A stretch of DNA of 64,000 bases, from positions 434,001 to 498,000 of the forward strand of contig NC_006396.1 in assembly GCF_000011085.1 (NCBI RefSeq), in the 5' to 3' direction. A program made the position numbers and the translations under genes. The notes below the pieces were generated by a model, which was not told where the DNA came from, searched no databases, and saw only the letters and a program-made list of their open reading frames with translations. Positions 35,022 to 43,648 of this stretch are shown in pieces. Every line of letters starts with the position of its first letter. The stretch's first letter is position 1. This DNA comes from Haloarcula marismortui ATCC 43049. Lineage in GTDB: Archaea > Halobacteriota > Halobacteria > Halobacteriales > Haloarculaceae.

Positions 35022-35549
35022 ATGGTTCAGTGCGAGATGTGCGGGACGGAGGTTTCGTCTCCGAACCGCGTCAAAATCGAGGGAGCCGAACTCGACGTCT
35101 GTGACGAGTGTACCGACTTCGGCACGGAGGTCAAAACGGAGGAGACGTCGTCTACGTCGACGAAGTACTCGACGTCGTCCTCCTCGTCATCGTCGTCGAG
35201 TTCGTCCTCCTCGTCGAGTTCCACGGGTGGCGGGTCCAGTGGCCGCCGTCGGGATATGTTCGACGAGATGGACGAGGTCGCACAGGATTACGACGACCGG
35301 ATCCGCAAGGGCCGTGAGTCCCAGGGCCTCAGTCAGGAGGAACTCGCAAAGCAACTCAACGAAAAGGCAAGCCTGATCCGGAAGCTCGAACAGGGTAACT
35401 CACTGCCCAGCGACGACGTCCAGAAGAAACTCGAAAGCGCACTCGAAATCTCCCTGAGCGCCGGCGGGAGCGCCGACGAGACGGAGTGGTCCGGCGGGAG
35501 CAGCGACGGCGAGTACACGCTCGGCGATGTCGTGAAGCGAAAGGATTAG
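35022..35549 (+). CDS. MBF1-like zinc-ribbon/HTH transcription factor
   Basis: A 175-residue multiprotein-bridging-factor-1 homologue. An N-terminal zinc ribbon (CEMC at residues 4-7 and CDEC at 27-30) joins through a linker with about 16 consecutive serines (about 48-65) to an XRE-type helix-turn-helix (GLSQEELAKQLNEKASLIRKLEQ, about 102-124). The C-terminal tail is acidic and Gly/Ser-rich. MBF1 bridges TBP and activators and binds ribosomes in archaea. ATG 35022 follows the TnpB element by about 50-60 bases, so its promoter may lie at the element border. Confidence 0.88.
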   Translation: MVQCEMCGTEVSSPNRVKIEGAELDVCDECTDFGTEVKTEETSSTSTKYSTSSSSSSSSSSSSSSSSTGGGSSGRRRDMFDEMDEVAQDYDDRIRKGRESQGLSQEELAKQLNEKASLIRKLEQGNSLPSDDVQKKLESALEISLSAGGSADETEWSGGSSDGEYTLGDVVKRKD

Positions 35550-35550
35550 T

Positions 35551-36123
35551 TTACAGCTGGAGGTCGCCTTCCTCGACGTCGAGTTCGTCGGCGAGTGACT
35601 CAACGTTCGACGAGATAGTTTCAATCTCGTCTTGGAGTTTCTGATACCGTTCGCTGTCCTGCAGTTCCCGGTCGGTTTTCTCGACGCGGAGGACGTTGCG
35701 CTTGAGCTTTTTTGATGTGAGTGTCCGGAGTCGGTCGTTGTACTCCCGAATACTGTACAGCCGGTCGACGACCTCCTGTAGCTCGTCACGGGTGACAGGT
35801 TTGACGAGGTAGTCGTCGACGCGCATCTCGATGATGTCGAAGTCGGGGTCGATGGCGGTAACCATCGCGACGCGGCACCGGAGCCCCTGCTCTTCAATCT
35901 GTGCGAGCACTTCGTTGCCGGAGACGACCGGCATCCGGCGGTCGAGTAACACCACGTCGATATCGGTCGACAGCAGTTCTAAGCCCTCTTCGCCGCTGTA
36001 AGCCGTCTGTACGTGGTACTGGTCGGCCAGATAATCGGTGTACAGGTCGGCCAGATGTTGTTCGTCCTCGACTATCAGAACGGTCGGTGTGTCGTCATCC
36101 CCTGCTGTCACGGCTTGTCTCAT
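35551..36123 (-). CDS. HalX-domain response regulator
   Basis: A 190-residue protein with a CheY-like receiver domain: [14 protein letters not shown] with the acidic pair, phosphoacceptor Asp61 in [10 protein letters not shown] and Lys in YLVKPV at about 108. A HalX coiled-coil domain (about 125-190, [19 protein letters not shown]) follows. It has no DNA-binding domain, typical of haloarchaeal regulators working by protein contact. ATG 36123 is preferred to 36156 because a TATA-like GTTATTAC (minus strand) lies about 27 bases upstream. No kinase gene is adjacent. Confidence 0.85.
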
Positions 36124-36252
36124 TTCTTGTCTCGGCTGAATCGTAATAACTGTCATCCCCGAGCGGTGGACCGAGAAAACGAAGTCGCAGTGGTAGGGAC
36201 GCCAAGCGGTGGCTTCGCAACCTATTTCCCCACAGCAACCGGTTCGTTTCGT

Positions 36253-36900
36253 ATGTTCGTCCTTGTCAATCTGAAGGCGTACCCGTGTGACCCAGTCGAG
36301 GTAGCAACCGCTGCTGCTGACGTCAGCGACGATTCCGGCGTTCGCGTTGCCGTCGCGCCACAGGCTGCCCAGATCAGCGCTGTGGCGGAGACCGGCGTCG
36401 AAACGTGGGCTCAGCACGTCAGCGCCGTCGAGCACGGCAGCCACACCGGCAGCACCCTCGCCGAGGCCGCTGCAGACGCCGGTGCCGTCGGGACGCTGCT
36501 GAACCACTCCGAAAACCGGCTCAAGCTCGCGGACATCGATGGGGCACTCGACGCCGCCGACCGCGCGGACCTCGAAACGATCGTCTGTGCGAACAACCCC
36601 GCACAGATCGGCGCGGCCGCCGCGCTCGACCCCGACGGTGTGGCCGTCGAGCCACCGGAACTCATCGGGACTGGCACGCCCGTCAGCAAGGCAGACCCAG
36701 ATATCGTGACCGGCGCAGTCGATGCTGCCGCTCGCGTTAACGGTGACGTGGACGTGCTCTGTGGGGCCGGCATCTCGACCGGCGAAGACCTCGTCTCGGC
36801 GAGCGACCTCGGCGCGAGCGGCGTCCTACTGGCAAGCGGCGTTGCGAAGGCTGACGACCCGCGCGCCGCACTCGAAGACCTCGTCGAACCGCTGCTGTAA
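36253..36900 (+). CDS. tpiA: triosephosphate isomerase
   Basis: A 215-residue archaeal-type TIM barrel, shorter than bacterial enzymes as is normal for archaea. The catalytic residues are Lys8 (VNLKAY), His85 (LLNHSENR) and Glu133 ([11 protein letters not shown]), and the phosphate loop is [10 protein letters not shown] and [11 protein letters not shown]. It interconverts dihydroxyacetone phosphate and glyceraldehyde 3-phosphate. That links glycerol catabolism (glpABC and glpK in this window) to the lower glycolytic pathway. ATG 36253 gives the family N-terminus. Confidence 0.93.
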
Positions 36901-36927
36901 AATCGACGGCGTCGCAGTACTACCTTT

Positions 36928-38865
36928 TCAGTCGCTGTCCCCGTCCAGAAACACCGATTCGAGTCGAGAGACAACTGACTCGACCTCGTTGTCGTCGAGC
37001 CGGCGGTCGCTCTCCTCCTGAACCAGCGCCGCCAGCCGCGTGTCGTACTGTCCGCGGCCAACGTGTTCGACCAGCCCGCGGAGCCGGAGTTCTCTGTTTC
37101 GCGCATAGGCCGCCGTCCGGTCGCCGGAGCCGCCGGCCGAGAAATGTGCGTTCAGCGGCGTCCCGGGGCCCTGCTCGCGGTAGTACGCGAGCATCCGGCA
37201 GGTCTTTCGGTCCAACTCCTCGATATCGGCTTGCAGATCGCCGTAGACAGCGGGGCCGTCAAAGTCGGCTGGCGTCTCGCTGTCAGCGGACCCCGTTGCC
37301 TCGTCCGACTGCTCAGCTTCAACGGCCTCGGCGATGGCCGCCCTCAGAGCTTCGTCATCAGCCTCAGCAGTTTCTGTCTCAGTCTGGCCGTTGACTGGCG
37401 CGGCCACCGCACCGTTGTTTGCGACGGCCCCGTTCGCCACTACGTCGGTGTTCGCAGCGTGACCGTTCGATGTCGGTTCAGCGTCCACACTGCTGGAGTC
37501 TGACGCCGATTCAGCGTCCGTGCTGCTAGCATCCGACTCCTGTCCGGCGTCCGCACTGCTCTCATTCGCGTCTGCGCCGCCACTGGCGCTGCCGCCGTTC
37601 ATCGCGGCCCCGTCCTCGGCAAAGGCACTGAACGCATCGCCAAATCCGCCGCCAGACGTGGCGTCAGCGGTCTCGTCTGGTTCCGGGGGCTGCTCATGGG
37701 GACCGTCGGCGTCCGCCTCACTGACGGCGTCTGTGTCGCCGTCCGACGCTTGCTGGTCGGCGAACCGTTCGCGCTGGCGGCGCATCTTCTCCTGTTCTGT
37801 CCGGCCGGGGTTGTAGTCCTCGGCCTGATCCAGCATTGCTTCGGTGAACTGCTCGGCCATCCGCGAGAGGTCCCGGGCGTCCTGCAGTTCTGCCTCCAGT
37901 TCGGCGATGCGGGAATTCTTTTTGTCCAGTTCCTCACGGAGTTCCTTGATGCGGTTCTCCGTCTCCTGCTGGTCCTCGCTGATGGTCTCCAGTTCGGAGA
38001 CGAGGTCGTCGCTGACGGACTTGAGTTCAGGGCGCTCGAAGTCGTCAAGACCCGGCGTCGCACCGGCATCGAACGTCTGCTTGCGGTGGAACTGGACCCG
38101 GCTGACCTGCTCGGCCCAGTCGTTCATCATGAACGCCTCGCCGTCGTCTAAGTCCTCGACGGCGTCAGCGTACTTGTTATCAAGAATGCGCCCGACGACT
38201 TTCGTGTCGTTGTTCCAGGTCAGGCGATGCCAGACAAGCCAGTCGCACTGTGTGATGTAGTCCTTCTTTACGTCGGCCGGGCGCTGGCTGATGCCGACGA
38301 TGCCAAGCCCGTGTTTCCGGCCGCGTTTCCCGATTTTGATGAGCATCTTCCCGACCTCGCCCATCGACCCCTTCTCCGGCATCCACTCGTGGCACTCCTC
38401 GACGAGCATCAGGAAGGGCTGTTTCTGTTTTTTTGCCTTCGCGAACAGTTGCTTGGCGACTTCTGTCAGTAGCGTCTCTGCTTCCTCCTCGTCAAGGAAC
38501 GACGAGATGTCGAGGATGATGGGGACGTTCTGTTCAAGCGCCAGCGAAGCGATCTTGCCGGCGTGGTCGTCCGTGACCTGAATGTCACACTCCTCGTCGC
38601 CGCCGACGTGGAGTATCTCGTACTCCTCTTTCAGACCGTAGTACTCGCCGTCGATATCGACGATAAGCAGTCCGAACCCGTTGTCAAGCAGTTTCTCGGC
38701 GATGACACTCGCCGTGTTCGACTTTCCGGACCCGCTCTTGCCGGTGATGAACCCCCGGCCGGTCAGCAGCTCCACCACCGGGAGATTGACAGTCTCACCC
38801 GGCTCCCCGGTCCCACCCGGCCCCGCGCTCGTCGTCGCGACAGTTATCTGTTCGGTCTCTGCCAT
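36928..38865 (-). CDS. HerA/DUF87-like hexameric ATPase with disordered linker
   Basis: A 645-residue P-loop protein. Walker A is GKSGSGKSNT (about 42-51), Walker B-like LMLVEECHEW (about 151) and an arginine-finger region GKRGRKHGLGIVGISQRP follows, as in HerA/FtsK-like ATPases. A coiled coil (about 285-345) leads into a long acidic Asp/Ala/Ser-rich linker (about 370-540). A C-terminal winged-helix-like domain (about 545-640, ADIEELDRKTCRMLAYYREQ) closes the protein. HerA ATPases translocate DNA or remodel protein complexes, often with NurA; no nurA is adjacent. DNA repair or a recombination-linked role is inference. Confidence 0.75.
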   Translation of the reverse strand: MAETEQITVATTSAGPGGTGEPGETVNLPVVELLTGRGFITGKSGSGKSNTASVIAEKLLDNGFGLLIVDIDGEYYGLKEEYEILHVGGDEECDIQVTDDHAGKIASLALEQNVPIILDISSFLDEEEAETLLTEVAKQLFAKAKKQKQPFLMLVEECHEWMPEKGSMGEVGKMLIKIGKRGRKHGLGIVGISQRPADVKKDYITQCDWLVWHRLTWNNDTKVVGRILDNKYADAVEDLDDGEAFMMNDWAEQVSRVQFHRKQTFDAGATPGLDDFERPELKSVSDDLVSELETISEDQQETENRIKELREELDKKNSRIAELEAELQDARDLSRMAEQFTEAMLDQAEDYNPGRTEQEKMRRQRERFADQQASDGDTDAVSEADADGPHEQPPEPDETADATSGGGFGDAFSAFAEDGAAMNGGSASGGADANESSADAGQESDASSTDAESASDSSSVDAEPTSNGHAANTDVVANGAVANNGAVAAPVNGQTETETAEADDEALRAAIAEAVEAEQSDEATGSADSETPADFDGPAVYGDLQADIEELDRKTCRMLAYYREQGPGTPLNAHFSAGGSGDRTAAYARNRELRLRGLVEHVGRGQYDTRLAALVQEESDRRLDDNEVESVVSRLESVFLDGDSD

Positions 38866-39012
38866 GCGTTTCTGTCAGAACGGAGACGCGCAGGCCCCAT
38901 AACTCTCCGTCAGACGACCGTCAACTGTGGTACACGTTCACGGCGGAGTCCGGGGAGGGGTAACGGCTATTGCGATGGGACACCTTAGCATAGCCGTTCG
39001 GTAAGGCTGTCC

Positions 39013-39360
39013 ATGGACAGATACGAGACGTTCGTCGAGGACGGAACCGTGTACGTCGGGAGTGACGACGGTCCCCTGAAAGTGGCCCCGCTCGACGATA
39101 TCGTCGCGGCCGCAGGTGGCCCGGCGTGGACGATTTCCTACACCGAGGCGGAGAAAGAACGCTACGCTGGGATGGACACCAGCGACGAGGGGCTGGTGGT
39201 CGACGTGGTCGATATGCTGCACGCAATGACCCACAGCCAGCGGTTCGTCGACACGCTGGCCGCACATCCGACGGATGTCCCAGCTGATGACACTATTTCG
39301 CCGCGAGCCGGCCTGTTCGTCGGGAAGCTGCTGGAAAATCTGGAACACGGTGTCGCCTGA
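39013..39360 (+). CDS. conserved-looking haloarchaeal protein of unknown function
   Basis: A 115-residue acidic soluble protein. It starts MDRYETFVEDGTVYVGSDDG, contains a beta-rich first third and a helical C-terminal half (VVDVVDMLHAMTHSQRFVDTLAA, GLFVGKLLENLEHGV). There is no signal or membrane helix. It is divergent from the HerA-like gene with a 147-bp shared promoter region and convergent with dinB. I do not recognise the family, and function is unknown. Confidence 0.6.
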   Translation: MDRYETFVEDGTVYVGSDDGPLKVAPLDDIVAAAGGPAWTISYTEAEKERYAGMDTSDEGLVVDVVDMLHAMTHSQRFVDTLAAHPTDVPADDTISPRAGLFVGKLLENLEHGVA

Positions 39361-39366
39361 GAACGT

Positions 39367-40728
39367 CTAGAACTCTGCGAGCGTGGTCTGACCGGGCGGG
39401 AGCGAGATATGCGTCTCACTGGCGTCTGTTCCCTCGCCCGCCGTGTCTTCGACAGCCTCGGTATCCCCGTCGTTCGCAACGAACGTCCCGAGTCCGACCT
39501 GCCCGTCGTCATCCAACTCGTCGGCTGCCGCTGGGGTACTGCTGGTGCGGGAACTACCGGACGCCTCCTCGGAACCATTGTCACCGCCAAACCCGTCCAG
39601 ATTGGCCTGTTCGCCGGCAGAGAAGTCCAGGTTCGAAACACGGACACCGACCTTCCGAACGGGATCGTCGGCGAACTCGCCGAGCAAGTCCAGCGCGATG
39701 CGTCTGACCAGTTCAGGCTCCTCGACTGGACCGGGGAGCGACCGGGCCCGCGTATTCACATCGAACGGCGGCGTCACGACCTTGATGCCGATGGTCTGAT
39801 ACCGCGCGCCTTTTCGCTCGGCGCGGTCAGCGACGGCATCGGCGAGGGTGCGGACCTGTCGACACTTGGCTTCTATATCGGTCGTCGCGTCAGTGAACGC
39901 GGACTCCCGTGAGAGACTCTTGGGGTCGCCTTTCGGCGTCACCGAGCGCTCGTCCTCACCGCGGGCGTAGCGGCGTATTTCACGACCGCGCTCGCCGAAG
40001 CGTTCGGCCAGCAGTTCCGGGTCAGCGGCCGCGAGGTCCCCCGCGGTTTCGATATCGAGTGCGGCGAGTTCTCTGGCGGTGACCGGGCCGACGCCGTGCA
40101 CGTCCTCGACAGGGAGGTCATCGAAGAACTCTCGGACGGCCCCCGGTTCGACGACGACCAGGCCGTCCGGCTTGTCGCGGTCGCTGGCCACCTTCGCGGC
40201 GCTCATCGTCGGGGCAACGCCGACACTCGCGACCACGCCCACCGCTGACTCGATTGTGTCTTTCAGGTCCTGCGCCCACGACATGACCGTCTCCCATGAG
40301 ACCCGCTCGGTCACATCCAGATACGCCTCGTCGATACTCACCTCGCGGACGACATCCGCTTCTGTATGGAGGATTTCCCGGACATCCGCAGCAACGGACT
40401 CGTAGAAATCCATGTCGACTGGGCGATAGAAGCCGGCGTCTTCGACAGTGAGGTCCGGGTCCGCAACAGCCTTGACCTTCCGTGGAAGGCGTTCCAGTGC
40501 TTCGGAGATGGCCATCGCTGATTCGACACCGTACGCTCGGGCCTCGTAGCTCGCTGTCGCAACAGCCCCGTGGGTCGCGCCGTTCTCGTAGCCCATCCCC
40601 ACGACGAGTGGCTCATTTCTGAGTGCGGGCTCCCGCCGCTGTTCACAGGCGGCGTAGAAACAGTCCATATCGACGTGCGCGACTATCTGCTCGGGGCCGC
40701 TGGTCCCGGGGAGCCGCGCAGCGTCCAT
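39367..40728 (-). CDS. dinB: Y-family DNA polymerase IV with PIP box
   Basis: A 453-residue translesion polymerase. The metal-binding acids are in HVDMDCFYAACE (about 17-28) and SIDEAYLDV (about 129-137). The helix-hairpin-helix region LPVEDVHGVGPVTARELAALDIETAGDL and a little-finger domain follow. An acidic, Ala/Ser-rich tail of about 80 residues ends in QTTLAEF (residues 447-453), a clear PCNA-interacting peptide. It copies past damaged bases when recruited by the sliding clamp. The length above the usual 350-360 is due to the tail. Confidence 0.92.
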   Translation of the reverse strand: MDAARLPGTSGPEQIVAHVDMDCFYAACEQRREPALRNEPLVVGMGYENGATHGAVATASYEARAYGVESAMAISEALERLPRKVKAVADPDLTVEDAGFYRPVDMDFYESVAADVREILHTEADVVREVSIDEAYLDVTERVSWETVMSWAQDLKDTIESAVGVVASVGVAPTMSAAKVASDRDKPDGLVVVEPGAVREFFDDLPVEDVHGVGPVTARELAALDIETAGDLAAADPELLAERFGERGREIRRYARGEDERSVTPKGDPKSLSRESAFTDATTDIEAKCRQVRTLADAVADRAERKGARYQTIGIKVVTPPFDVNTRARSLPGPVEEPELVRRIALDLLGEFADDPVRKVGVRVSNLDFSAGEQANLDGFGGDNGSEEASGSSRTSSTPAAADELDDDGQVGLGTFVANDGDTEAVEDTAGEGTDASETHISLPPGQTTLAEF

Positions 40729-40785
40729 ACCCGACGCTACGCGTACTGGCAGAAAACCCCACCGGCCCTCGCCGAGCCAATCAGG

Positions 40786-41016
40786 TCAAGTCGTAGTCTG
40801 GTGTATCGAATCCTCCTCGAAAAACGGGCGCAGGGAAAGTGGTGGGGTGGGGGTGGGGTGCCAGATGCTCTGTACGCCGTTGGTTGCAAAGCGATACGTG
40901 GCCGGTGGAGTGGCCATTGCTCCACCGGCGAGTTGTCGTCCGCCGATGCCAATCCCGGATGGTACGACGGTCGTTCCCGCCGGGAGCGTAGGAAGCTCCA
41001 TGTTAACAAAAGTCAT
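40786..41016 (-). CDS. doubtful small protein
   Basis: A 76-residue frame (MTFVNMELPTLPAGTTVVPS...) in the 385-bp gap between dinB and the next gene. A TATA-like TATATC at 41044-41049 is about 30 bases from ATG 41016, which supports transcription, and third-position GC is moderately high. The protein is Pro/Gly-rich with no recognisable motif and no homologue I know. It may be a real micro-gene or chance. Confidence 0.3.
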   Translation of the reverse strand: MTFVNMELPTLPAGTTVVPSGIGIGGRQLAGGAMATPPATYRFATNGVQSIWHPTPTPPLSLRPFFEEDSIHQTTT

Positions 41017-41113
41017 GATAGCACTTCAATGTTGGCTGAAGTTATATCTAGCTCACACTTTGAGCGCGCTCCGCTCGAAACGCTTTCAGTCCTCTCCCCA
41101 CGACTGCGACGTA

Positions 41114-41428
41114 ATGACCGAACTGACGGACTCGCTGCCGGATAGACCGCTCTCGACGAGCGAGATTTCGGCCCTCGAAGCCCAGCACGACGACTACGGG
41201 TTTGCGCCGGTCGGGTTCTTCCCTGACCTCGATGTAGTGGCCGCGTTCGTCGTCATTATCAACGGGGACCATGGCTACAGCCTCGGCTACGACCGCGATG
41301 GCGACGGCTGGGTTGTCGTCGAGTCCTTTGAGGACGGCGAGGACTTTGCCGGCGTCACCGACCGCCTGCAAGAGTGGATGGGCGACGACTGGGAGGAGTT
41401 CGAGCAGGCTGCCGTCGAACCGGAGTGA
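41114..41428 (+). CDS. small acidic protein of unknown function
   Basis: A 104-residue, very acidic protein starting MTELTDSLPDRPLST. A central hydrophobic strand pair (DVVAAFVVIINGDHGYSLGYDRD) suggests a small alpha/beta fold. The acidic C-terminus (WMGDDWEEFEQAAVEPE) contains two Trp. ATG 41114 is chosen; the frame extends upstream but with non-coding composition. No family was recognised and no operon partner lies next to it. Confidence 0.55.
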   Translation: MTELTDSLPDRPLSTSEISALEAQHDDYGFAPVGFFPDLDVVAAFVVIINGDHGYSLGYDRDGDGWVVVESFEDGEDFAGVTDRLQEWMGDDWEEFEQAAVEPE

Positions 41429-41515
41429 GGGTGTCGGCAGTTGCGGAGTCGACCAGAGAACGAACGCGGCGAAATTCAAACGCCTCGGCTGGTCGTCACT
41501 GTCTGTGGCACAGTA

Positions 41516-41534
41516 CGGCGACCGGGATTTGAAC
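41516..41534 (-). repeat. copy of the tRNA-Gly 3' end
   Basis: A 19-base exact copy of the tRNA-Gly T-arm/acceptor end (real positions 41625-41643), lying 109 bases downstream of the tRNA on its strand. The sequence between is A/T-richer and contains a further GTTCAAAT T-loop-like piece near 41571. The spacing matches the 105-106 base period seen after tRNA-Arg. Confidence 0.8.
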
Positions 41535-41622
41535 TCGACTGCAAATCCTCGCTATCGCTCGGCTTTCCGTAGTTCAAATCACTCTGTACAGCATCCGCTC
41601 GTCACGTCCGTTCCTCGCAGGA

Positions 41623-41693
41623 TGCGGCGACCGGGATTTGAACCCGGGCCATGAGCTTGGAAGGCTCAGGTCCTACCACTAGACCACCGCCGC
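41623..41693 (-). tRNA. tRNA-Gly(TCC)
   Basis: A complete 71-nt cloverleaf on the minus strand: acceptor GCGGCGG with TCGCCGC, D-arm GTCT/GGAC, anticodon stem TGAGC/GCTCA around loop CTTCCAA, and T-arm CCGGG-TTCAAAT-CCCGG, with an A discriminator. Anticodon TCC reads GGA and GGG. No intron is present and CCA is not encoded. Partial copies of both ends flank it. Confidence 0.95.
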
Positions 41694-41731
41694 TCATCGC
41701 TTCGCGTCTTCGTTCACGCGCGGCGTCGTTC

Positions 41732-41766
41732 GCAAATCCGTCGGATTTGCTCACCACCGCCGCTCA
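41732..41766. repeat. hairpin followed by a copy of the tRNA-Gly 5' end
   Basis: GCAAATCC-GTC-GGATTTGC (41732-41750) is a perfect 8-bp hairpin. It is followed by TCA and then CCACCGCCGCTCA, which repeats the outer end of tRNA-Gly and its flank (41684-41696). The same hairpin-TCA-tRNA-end order is found twice in the tRNA-Arg array at 27296 and 27471. Confidence 0.65.
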
Positions 41767-41839
41767 CTCGTGCAGACACAGACTCGGCGGACTGTGTTTC
41801 GCCCGAGTGCGAACGTATACCCTCATAGATGGAAGGCAA

Positions 41840-42529
41840 TTAAGTGCGTTTCCCTTCTGGCTCGACAACCCCGTAACAGTTGCCGCTTGACAGCTCCATC
41901 GAGACGAGCCGGAGGTCGCTGTCGGCGACATCGCGCTCGAATTCGGCCGGCGCGTAGATGTGATAGAACCGCGGGACCGTCTCGCCGCCGGGGAGCGTCC
42001 AGTCGACGGTCGTGTCAAAGCCCTCGTCCGCGTCGGGGTCGGCGTCGAAGTGGTCGTGGGCCGTGCTCCACGCACTGACGAGCGCCCGAGCGCCCGGCGC
42101 GAGGACGCGGGCCAGTTCGTCCAGACTGGCGCGACGGGCGGTCTGTGACGGGAGGTGATGCAGCGTCGCGACGTACACCGCGAGGTCGACGGCCCCGGCA
42201 GCGAGCGGAAGGCGGGTCGCGTCGCCCTGCAGTAGCGCAACGCTGTCGCCGACGCGGTCGGTCGCCGCCCGCAGGAGCGCGCGGCTGGCGTCAAGGCCGA
42301 CGACGCGGTCAGCGACCCCCGCGAGCAGTTCCGCGTGGCGGCCGTTGCCACAGCCGGCATCGAGCGCCGTCCCGACACTGCCGGACTCGTCGACGAACGA
42401 TTCGACCTCCGGCCAGGCATACTCGCGGGTCTTCGAGAAGTGGTCACCGATGTCCTCGTAGGTCCGGCGGACGGCGGCCCGCGAGCGCGCCGGGTCGTCA
42501 CTGTCGCCGCTCGAATCGGAGGGTGACAT
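41840..42529 (-). CDS. Trm9/ABH8-like SAM-dependent methyltransferase
   Basis: A 229-residue class I methyltransferase. The N-terminal YEDIGDHFSKTREYAWPEVESFV closely follows the Trm9/ALKBH8 signature. SAM-binding motif I is ALDAGCGNGRHAELLAG (about 54), then VVGLDASRALL and AVYVATLHHLPS. Trm9 completes the carboxymethyl side chain on wobble uridines of tRNAs. A similar tRNA role is likely, and the gene lies between a tRNA and tyrosyl-tRNA synthetase. The C-terminal YHIYAPAEFERD region matches Trm9-like proteins. Confidence 0.75.
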   Translation of the reverse strand: MSPSDSSGDSDDPARSRAAVRRTYEDIGDHFSKTREYAWPEVESFVDESGSVGTALDAGCGNGRHAELLAGVADRVVGLDASRALLRAATDRVGDSVALLQGDATRLPLAAGAVDLAVYVATLHHLPSQTARRASLDELARVLAPGARALVSAWSTAHDHFDADPDADEGFDTTVDWTLPGGETVPRFYHIYAPAEFERDVADSDLRLVSMELSSGNCYGVVEPEGKRT

Positions 42530-42541
42530 CGGTCGACCGCG

Positions 42542-43582
42542 TCACTCCGCGCCGTACTTTTCGGGGTAGGCCTCGGCGAGTAGCTCGTCTTTGTCGGCCA
42601 GTCGCTCCCGAACCGGGTCGATAACGTCCGAGATCGCGCTGGCGGCCGACGGCTTCAGGTCGGCGGGGTGGAGTTCGCCGCTGACGAAGTCCGATTCGAC
42701 CTCGTCGTAGCTCTCGTAGGTCAGGTCGCCGCCGTACTCCTCCGGGCGCTCGACGACGAACGAATCGCCGCGAACGTCCAGCACCGGAAAGACGAGGTGC
42801 TGGAGGTACTCCAGCACGCCGTTCTCCTCGACCTCGCCGGCCGGGCAGTACGCCTGGTTGATTTTCTCGTCGACCTCATCGGGGCTGTCGGTGAGGTTGA
42901 CCTTCGACGCTTCGTCCGAGGCGCTCATCTTGCCGCCGGACAGGCCCGACAGCAGCGGCGCGAACAGACAGATCGGCGACTCGCCGCCGTGATCCGGGAG
43001 GATTTCGCGCGAGAGCATGTAGATGCCGCGCTGGTCGACGCCGCCGTAGGCGATGTCGGCGTCCAGCGCCTTCACGTCAAGCGTCTGCATCAGCGGGTAG
43101 ATGAGTCCGCCGAGGTTCGGGCTCTCAGATTCGCGGACGACCTCGCTGGCCGCGCGCTGCGTACGAGAGATGGTCGTCTCAGCGGCCATCCGGTACATCT
43201 CCAGCGTGTACTCTTCGTCGAGCTGGAAGTCGGTCCCGCGGACGAAGGTCACGTCCTCGGGGTCCGCGCCGGCCGCTTCAATCATGCCCTCGATGGCCGT
43301 CTCGTAGTAGGCCGAACGGGCATCCAGCAGATCGAAAGGCGATTTGTTGTCGTCGAGGTGAGCATGCAGGTCCGCGATGAGAACCGTCACGTCGACGCCG
43401 GCCCGCAGGAAGTCAGCGAGCTTTCGCATCGTCGTGAAGTGGCCGATGTGCATCTCGCCGGTCGGCGCGTAGCCGATGTACGCCGACGGGTCGCTCTCCT
43501 CGAACAGCGTCCGCAGTTCGTCCTCGGTGACGACCTCTGTGGTGTGTCGCGTCACCAGATCGAGTCGCTCGGCGGTATCCAT
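42542..43582 (-). CDS. tyrS: tyrosyl-tRNA synthetase
   Basis: A 346-residue archaeal-type class I synthetase charging tRNA(Tyr). The HIGH motif is GEMHIGHFTTMRKL (about 43-56) and the KMSKS motif is SGGKMSASDE (about 212-221). Tyrosine-pocket residues appear in the Y-x-x-P region (SAYIGYAPTG) and in AYGGVDQRGIYML. The length is normal for archaea and lacks the bacterial S4 domain. ATG 43582 starts MDTAERLDLVTRHTTE. It ends 13 bases before the Trm9-like gene on the same strand, so the two may be cotranscribed. Confidence 0.93.
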   Translation of the reverse strand: MDTAERLDLVTRHTTEVVTEDELRTLFEESDPSAYIGYAPTGEMHIGHFTTMRKLADFLRAGVDVTVLIADLHAHLDDNKSPFDLLDARSAYYETAIEGMIEAAGADPEDVTFVRGTDFQLDEEYTLEMYRMAAETTISRTQRAASEVVRESESPNLGGLIYPLMQTLDVKALDADIAYGGVDQRGIYMLSREILPDHGGESPICLFAPLLSGLSGGKMSASDEASKVNLTDSPDEVDEKINQAYCPAGEVEENGVLEYLQHLVFPVLDVRGDSFVVERPEEYGGDLTYESYDEVESDFVSGELHPADLKPSAASAISDVIDPVRERLADKDELLAEAYPEKYGAE

Positions 43583-43648
43583 ACGGATGTGTGACCGGTC
43601 CGGCGATTAAAACGTTCCTGTCCGGTGTGACGGGCTGTCGAGGTCGTA

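Noticed and set aside
40847-41113. N-terminal extension of the small acidic protein at 41114
   Set aside because: The upstream frame has non-coding composition with many Cys and Pro residues. ATG 41114 gives a normal haloarchaeal protein.
41429-41622. A second tRNA next to tRNA-Gly at about 41516
   Set aside because: Only the T-arm/acceptor end is present. No D-arm, anticodon arm or 5' acceptor can be folded.
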